A stretch of 64,000 bases of DNA. Source: Plectrocnemia conspersa (Eukaryota > Arthropoda > Insecta > Trichoptera > Polycentropodidae). The stretch covers positions 310,001 through 374,000 of the forward strand of contig VTFK01000364.1 in assembly GCA_009617715.1 (NCBI GenBank), given 5' to 3'. The notes under the pieces are model-generated. The model saw only the letters and a program-made list of their open reading frames with translations, made no database searches and was not told the origin of the DNA. The translations under genes were made by a program, and so were the position numbers. Positions 60,243 to 64,000 of the stretch are shown one piece after another. Every line of letters starts with the position of its first letter. Position 1 is the stretch's first letter.

Positions 60243-60823
60243 ACAAAGCTCCTGTGCATGCTCATGCCTGGCGTAATCAAACTGCTTAAGAATATATTAA
60301 AAAATAGAGAAACATTTATAAATATAATTCAGTTACAGAGACCTTTTATATTTTATACAAGATTTACATAAATATGACCACAGTATTATTATTTTGTATT
60401 TTATTTTTTTATTTGTCGCACATGCGTCATAATTATCTTTCTATGGAACAATTCACCCAGATGCCCTTAGTCTGGAAAATTGACAGTTCAATGATAAAAG
60501 CTTCGATATAAATCTATTTTGATAAAGTATGCTCTTTCGTATTTTTTTGAAGGTTCAAGGTCGTGTCCAGTGAACCATTGCATGCTGCACGTGTCAGTTG
60601 ACATTTATGAAAGCGACATGCAATGTCGCGGTATTGAAACATAATGCATCGATCGTTCTATTTCCGTCAGCTTTTATTTGAAAGCTCTCGAAGCGCTTGA
60701 AAAATCTCACACAAGTCGAATAAGTATCGATGACGCGAAGCGCTTTTTTTATTAACTGCCTACGCTGATTCGTAGGCACGTGCGCTTCGATTTATATTTT
60801 ATTAGCAATACATGTAGAAGTAC

Positions 60824-61530
60824 AGCGGTGGCCAACCGATAGTCCGCGGGGTAATTGGAATATATTTGAAATTTTAGTGATTATATTCTGATTCGTGGTC
60901 GCTTGTTTTGCGTGTATCTATTGATGCCATGAAACATTTGAAACTTGACTAGCGACTTGCAGTAAAACACCCAGATATAGCTTAAATGCCAGTTGAATAC
61001 TTCTAGAGGATGCGCTTATATGCAAAAGCAAAACAGTTCATTCGCAACAATGATGGTTAAAGATAAGTCTCTAGTAAAATATTATTTTTTGATAGCACTT
61101 CAAATCGCGAATTATAAAAAGTCGAACGAAGAACTGAACGAAGTACTCCGATGTAACGAAATTCGGCGATTATTTGTGGCGCTTTGTGAAGAAATGGTTT
61201 CTCAGAATACTCATCTTCTTAATGCTAAAGTGAGTTTACTACCGAGAGGTAAAGTATTAATTTGATTGTTCGAACTGCACCAAGAAGTCAAAGTTATTCT
61301 TTCAGCAGCAGTGGTTTCAAGATCTCTAGTCTAACGATGAATGGCTAGCCAAGCTAAAATTATCAGATATTTTTCTTTGTTTAACGAGCTGAACACGTTC
61401 TTGCAATGATAGCTTACAAATGTGTTCACACAGCTAAAATATATGAATTTAAAATGTGGTATATGCAGCTGGTTTAAGAATGTCTACAAATATTTATGGC
61501 CATATGAAATAAAGGTTGACAACCAATAGG
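60824..61530 (+). pseudogene. ZBED5/GTF2IRD2-like hAT transposase relic
   Basis: The left end CAGCGGTGGCCAACC at 60824 and the right end GGTTGACAACCAATAG near 61530 are plausible degenerate hAT termini. The open frame 60993-61265 reads DKSLVKYYFLIALQIANYKK (the ASYLVALRIAKxKK-type N-terminal motif), jumps across a large deletion to NEIRRLFVALCEEM, and then gives SLLPRGKVLI (family: V-R-W-L-S-R-G-K-V-L), stop, LFELHQEVKV. Further on are WLAKLKLSDIF and, in another frame, LFNELNTFLQ. These are the ordered motifs of ZBED5-type hAT proteins. The catalytic region is deleted and the rest has stops and frameshifts. Confidence 0.7.
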
Positions 61531-61643
61531 TAATGAATTTTGATACAGTCACTCGTTGACTTTTTTGCTCGTTATTACTCAAAAAAGAGAGAAGCCTAGA
61601 CATGGCATGATAATAAATAAATTTTCGGCAAAATCGAGGGTAA

Positions 61644-62634
61644 TGCCTGCACTACACTCTCTGGAAGTTGTCCGAACTGAAGTCGGCCGAGACCTACGAC
61701 TTCGAGTAAGCGACCACACTGCCACAAATTTCATATGCTGTCCGGACGGCGGCCGTGAATGACGTCCGGATGGCGACTTCAGTCACGTACAGCTGGTATA
61801 TTTGCGCACGATCCAAAAATGTACCAAATAATCGCAATTTTTAAATTGTCATTTTATTAAGTTTGTGTGGGCACGCACCAATACAATATCAGTGAAAACT
61901 TTTCAGTCGTAAATATTCAATTTACTTCAGAAAATGATACTTCAGAATACGAACACCACATCTGTGACTATCCTAGAATATGTCGCCATTGATTCTTAAT
62001 AAGAATTCGTTATGGTGTGACATTTATATAAACCGATCTAGGAAAATACATAAGTATATTCGAAACGATTTTTTTAACAAAATCAAGTACCACTAATTAT
62101 TTTTCGATATCTGTTAAAAGAATACATATACTATCAAAAATATAATTAATCCCTTTTGGTGCCCTAAAATATTCAAAGATGTCAGTAAGAGTCTGTTGAA
62201 GTCCCCGATAAGCATGTGGTATTATAACTTGACCACGTGACTACGATGCAGGGCTCGACATGCGTGTTGACCATAGGACGCCTACGCGCATACTGAAATT
62301 AAAGTGAGTTACTCGTTCTATCTTAGTTTGCGAACCACCAGATCAGTATCTCTTTCATTATCGTCATCTAACACGCGAGAGAGCGAAAGGGGAAGTATCT
62401 CACCGCTCGCGCTCGAAAGAGCAGCTCCGACTTCGATCCGTTTGCCGACAATGTTCAGAAGCGCTCGAAGCTGGTCAAGTCGACTGAATTACCCCGACTT
62501 TACCTACCGTTCTCGGTAACCTCGGACAACTTCCGAGAGATTTTAGAGCGGGCAGAACCGAACACCGAAGTAACCCACTATATTCTTCGTCCTTGGGCAA
62601 CCTTGGCCAACTTCCAGAGAGTGTAGTGCAGGCA
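61644..62634. mobile_element. TAA-flanked non-autonomous DNA transposon, 991 bp
   Basis: A perfect 27-bp terminal inverted repeat begins TGCCTGCACTACACTCTCTG at 61644 and is mirrored at 62608-62634. Both sides are flanked by TAA (61641-61643 and 62635-62637). A 3-bp TAA/TWA duplication is typical of PIF/Harbinger elements; classification rests on that alone because no transposase is encoded. The interior includes a GC-rich right part (62380-62600). A diverged copy of the right terminus lies about 75 bp inside (62516-62558): the 13-mer GGAAGTTGTCCGA of the left end (61662-61674) recurs inverted at 62522-62534. The open frame at 62304-62519 is Ser/Arg-rich low-complexity sequence and not credible as protein. 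Confidence 0.85.
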
Positions 62635-62639
62635 TAACA

Positions 62640-64000
62640 ATTCGAACACGAAAGAAAAAGAAAGATAAATTGATCTATAAATCGACTACAGTTTTAAAAG
62701 TAAATCCCACTCGTCCTCAGTAAGATTTCATTTTTTGCTTTCCTTAAAAAGTAAGTACTAAGTACTGACTTAAAAAGCCATCAATATTTAATTTAATTTG
62801 CATCAACATATATGCGTGAAAAGACATTATCATAAGTTACTGCAATTAATAAAAAATACCGCTATTGGGTTGAAACACAAATAGCTCCTAAAAGTCAATA
62901 CTAAAACGTGCGTGTTAACTCGTCCATGGGGAAATTGGTTCACACATTTTTAGCGAGTATATTCATTCATGATGATTAATTGGTTATTTTTGTTTAAAAT
63001 TGGGTTATTAAATTGAAGGTGAAAAATATATATAATAGCATTATTATTGAATTTTTCTTAAAGGGTGGTAAATAAAAAGTTATGAATTTAATACAACTTT
63101 TAGTGTAGATATTGTTGAGAAACGTATAGTACAATGGTCGTTTCAAAAAAATTGTGCTTAGAATGAGAGTTGTATAGATGAAGAAGGTCATGGGCACCCT
63201 TTTTCAATTAATAACGACAAACTAAAGGCGTTAGTTAAATCAGAACCACGCATAACTATTCGAGAACGTACACAAAAATTCTGAAGTACTTAAAACTAAA
63301 GAAAAGCCATGCAAATGGGTTTTAAACGACTGAATTAAAAACAAAAAAATCATTATTGCGAAGTTAGATCTGTGCATCTTTGACGCAACATTATACATTT
63401 TTTTAATTCTAGTGAATCTGGCTTGCATATTTATAGCACGCTATTTGAAAACAAACTCGATTTGATTTGAGAAGAATTAAATATCTTTCTTTCAGTAATC
63501 CTTATTGTCATGTAGGAGCTTTTTTTATAACGTCAGATTGTCGCGTGCCTACGTGCGCAGACAATTCGTATAATTTGAGCGATTAGATTTTCGCGGTGTT
63601 CGGTCGTTTGCCGTGACAAGGAAATAATTAAGCCAATTGTTGCGAATTCCGACGGCCGGATTTCGGCTCGCGAGCAGCAGTAGGTCAAAATAGACCGCGA
63701 CCGAAGAAAAAATATTAGTATAAAAAATATAAAAAATCGGAAAAGAGCGAAAAAGCTCACGGAACGAAATTTTCTTTTATGTTTTCGAGCCAATTCTGAG
63801 GCGCGTTGAAAATTTTAGTTAAATTGTACGAATTTATAAATAAGAGTCAAAGATGAATGAGACTCTCGACATGCGAGCTATTTTTCTGTGTATAAAAAAT
63901 ATTCATTAATACGAGTTAAAACTTCTATAAAGACTTTTTTACAATGACAGGCCATAAAGGAGACTTCAGAAAAGTACTAAAAATATGGGAAAAAAAGTTG
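62640..64000. other. Non-coding, GC-richer near 63540-63780
   Basis: The 63540-63780 block is rich in CG and carries an 86-codon minus frame that is Arg/Phe-rich and not recognisable. It may be a promoter-like or leader region of a gene outside the window; nothing proves this. Confidence 0.35.

Noticed and set aside
62304..62519. 71-codon open frame
   Set aside because: It lies in the GC-rich part of the TAA-flanked element; Ser/Arg/Leu low complexity, not a transposase.
63533..63793. 86-codon minus-strand frame
   Set aside because: Phe/Arg-rich composition caused by an A/T-rich stretch next to a CpG-rich block; no domain.

Overview
The window looks like AT-rich non-coding nuclear DNA of an animal, most likely an insect. 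The signs are spliced exons with GT/AG boundaries, a TATA plus TCAGTT core promoter, and a dense mix of hAT, piggyBac-type, Tc1/mariner, pogo/Tigger and LINE/SINE relics. There are no operons, no bacterial-type genes and no CRISPR array. I cannot name the species. Almost all open frames of 60 to 120 codons are chance frames or transposon pieces.

Host gene: two exons on the minus strand fit together. A short initiating exon (52137-52186) ends in a GTGAGT donor. An internal exon (43184-43327) has a TTTTATTTTCAG acceptor and a GTGAGT donor. The split codon joins in phase across an 8.8 kb intron, and the encoded product is an acidic, Pro/Gln-rich N-terminal segment of an unrecognised protein. I found no downstream exon, so 1-43183 is probably one huge intron or intron plus intergenic DNA. 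A weaker plus-strand candidate exon lies at 41085-41244.

Mobile DNA: the centrepiece is a full-length hAT element (32326-35850) with an exact 8-bp target duplication and a ZMYM1/TTF-type transposase. Its gene is broken by frameshifts and by a second, 665-bp hAT-type element (33729-34393), which has its own 8-bp duplication. Other elements are four TTAA-flanked piggyBac-like miniature elements (2816-2905, 2910-3152, 22727-22999, 24472-24769); a 991-bp TAA-flanked element with 27-bp inverted ends (61644-62634) and a truncated sister (47228-48016); a pogo/Tigger-like TA-flanked element inside a tandem duplication (50060-51200); and relics of Tc1 (31380-31945), mariner (52690-52970), Tigger (58196-58722), a ZBED5-like hAT (60824-61530) and two LINE reverse transcriptases (24795-24960, 60100-60165).

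Repeats: a tRNA-derived SINE family has copies at 25016-25176 and 46085-46255, with a different tRNA-headed sequence at 39140-39205. Three unclassified dispersed families are called RepA (eight copies), RepB (five copies) and RepC (two copies) here. There are local tandem arrays at 18442-18517, 41750-42060 and 42515-42935. Some GC-richer unique blocks (2195-2600, 6290-6480, 23330-23600, 37750-37930, 63540-63780) may be regulatory but have no assigned function. I see no evidence for a new multi-gene system; the most informative structures are the nested transposons and the unclassified repeat families.
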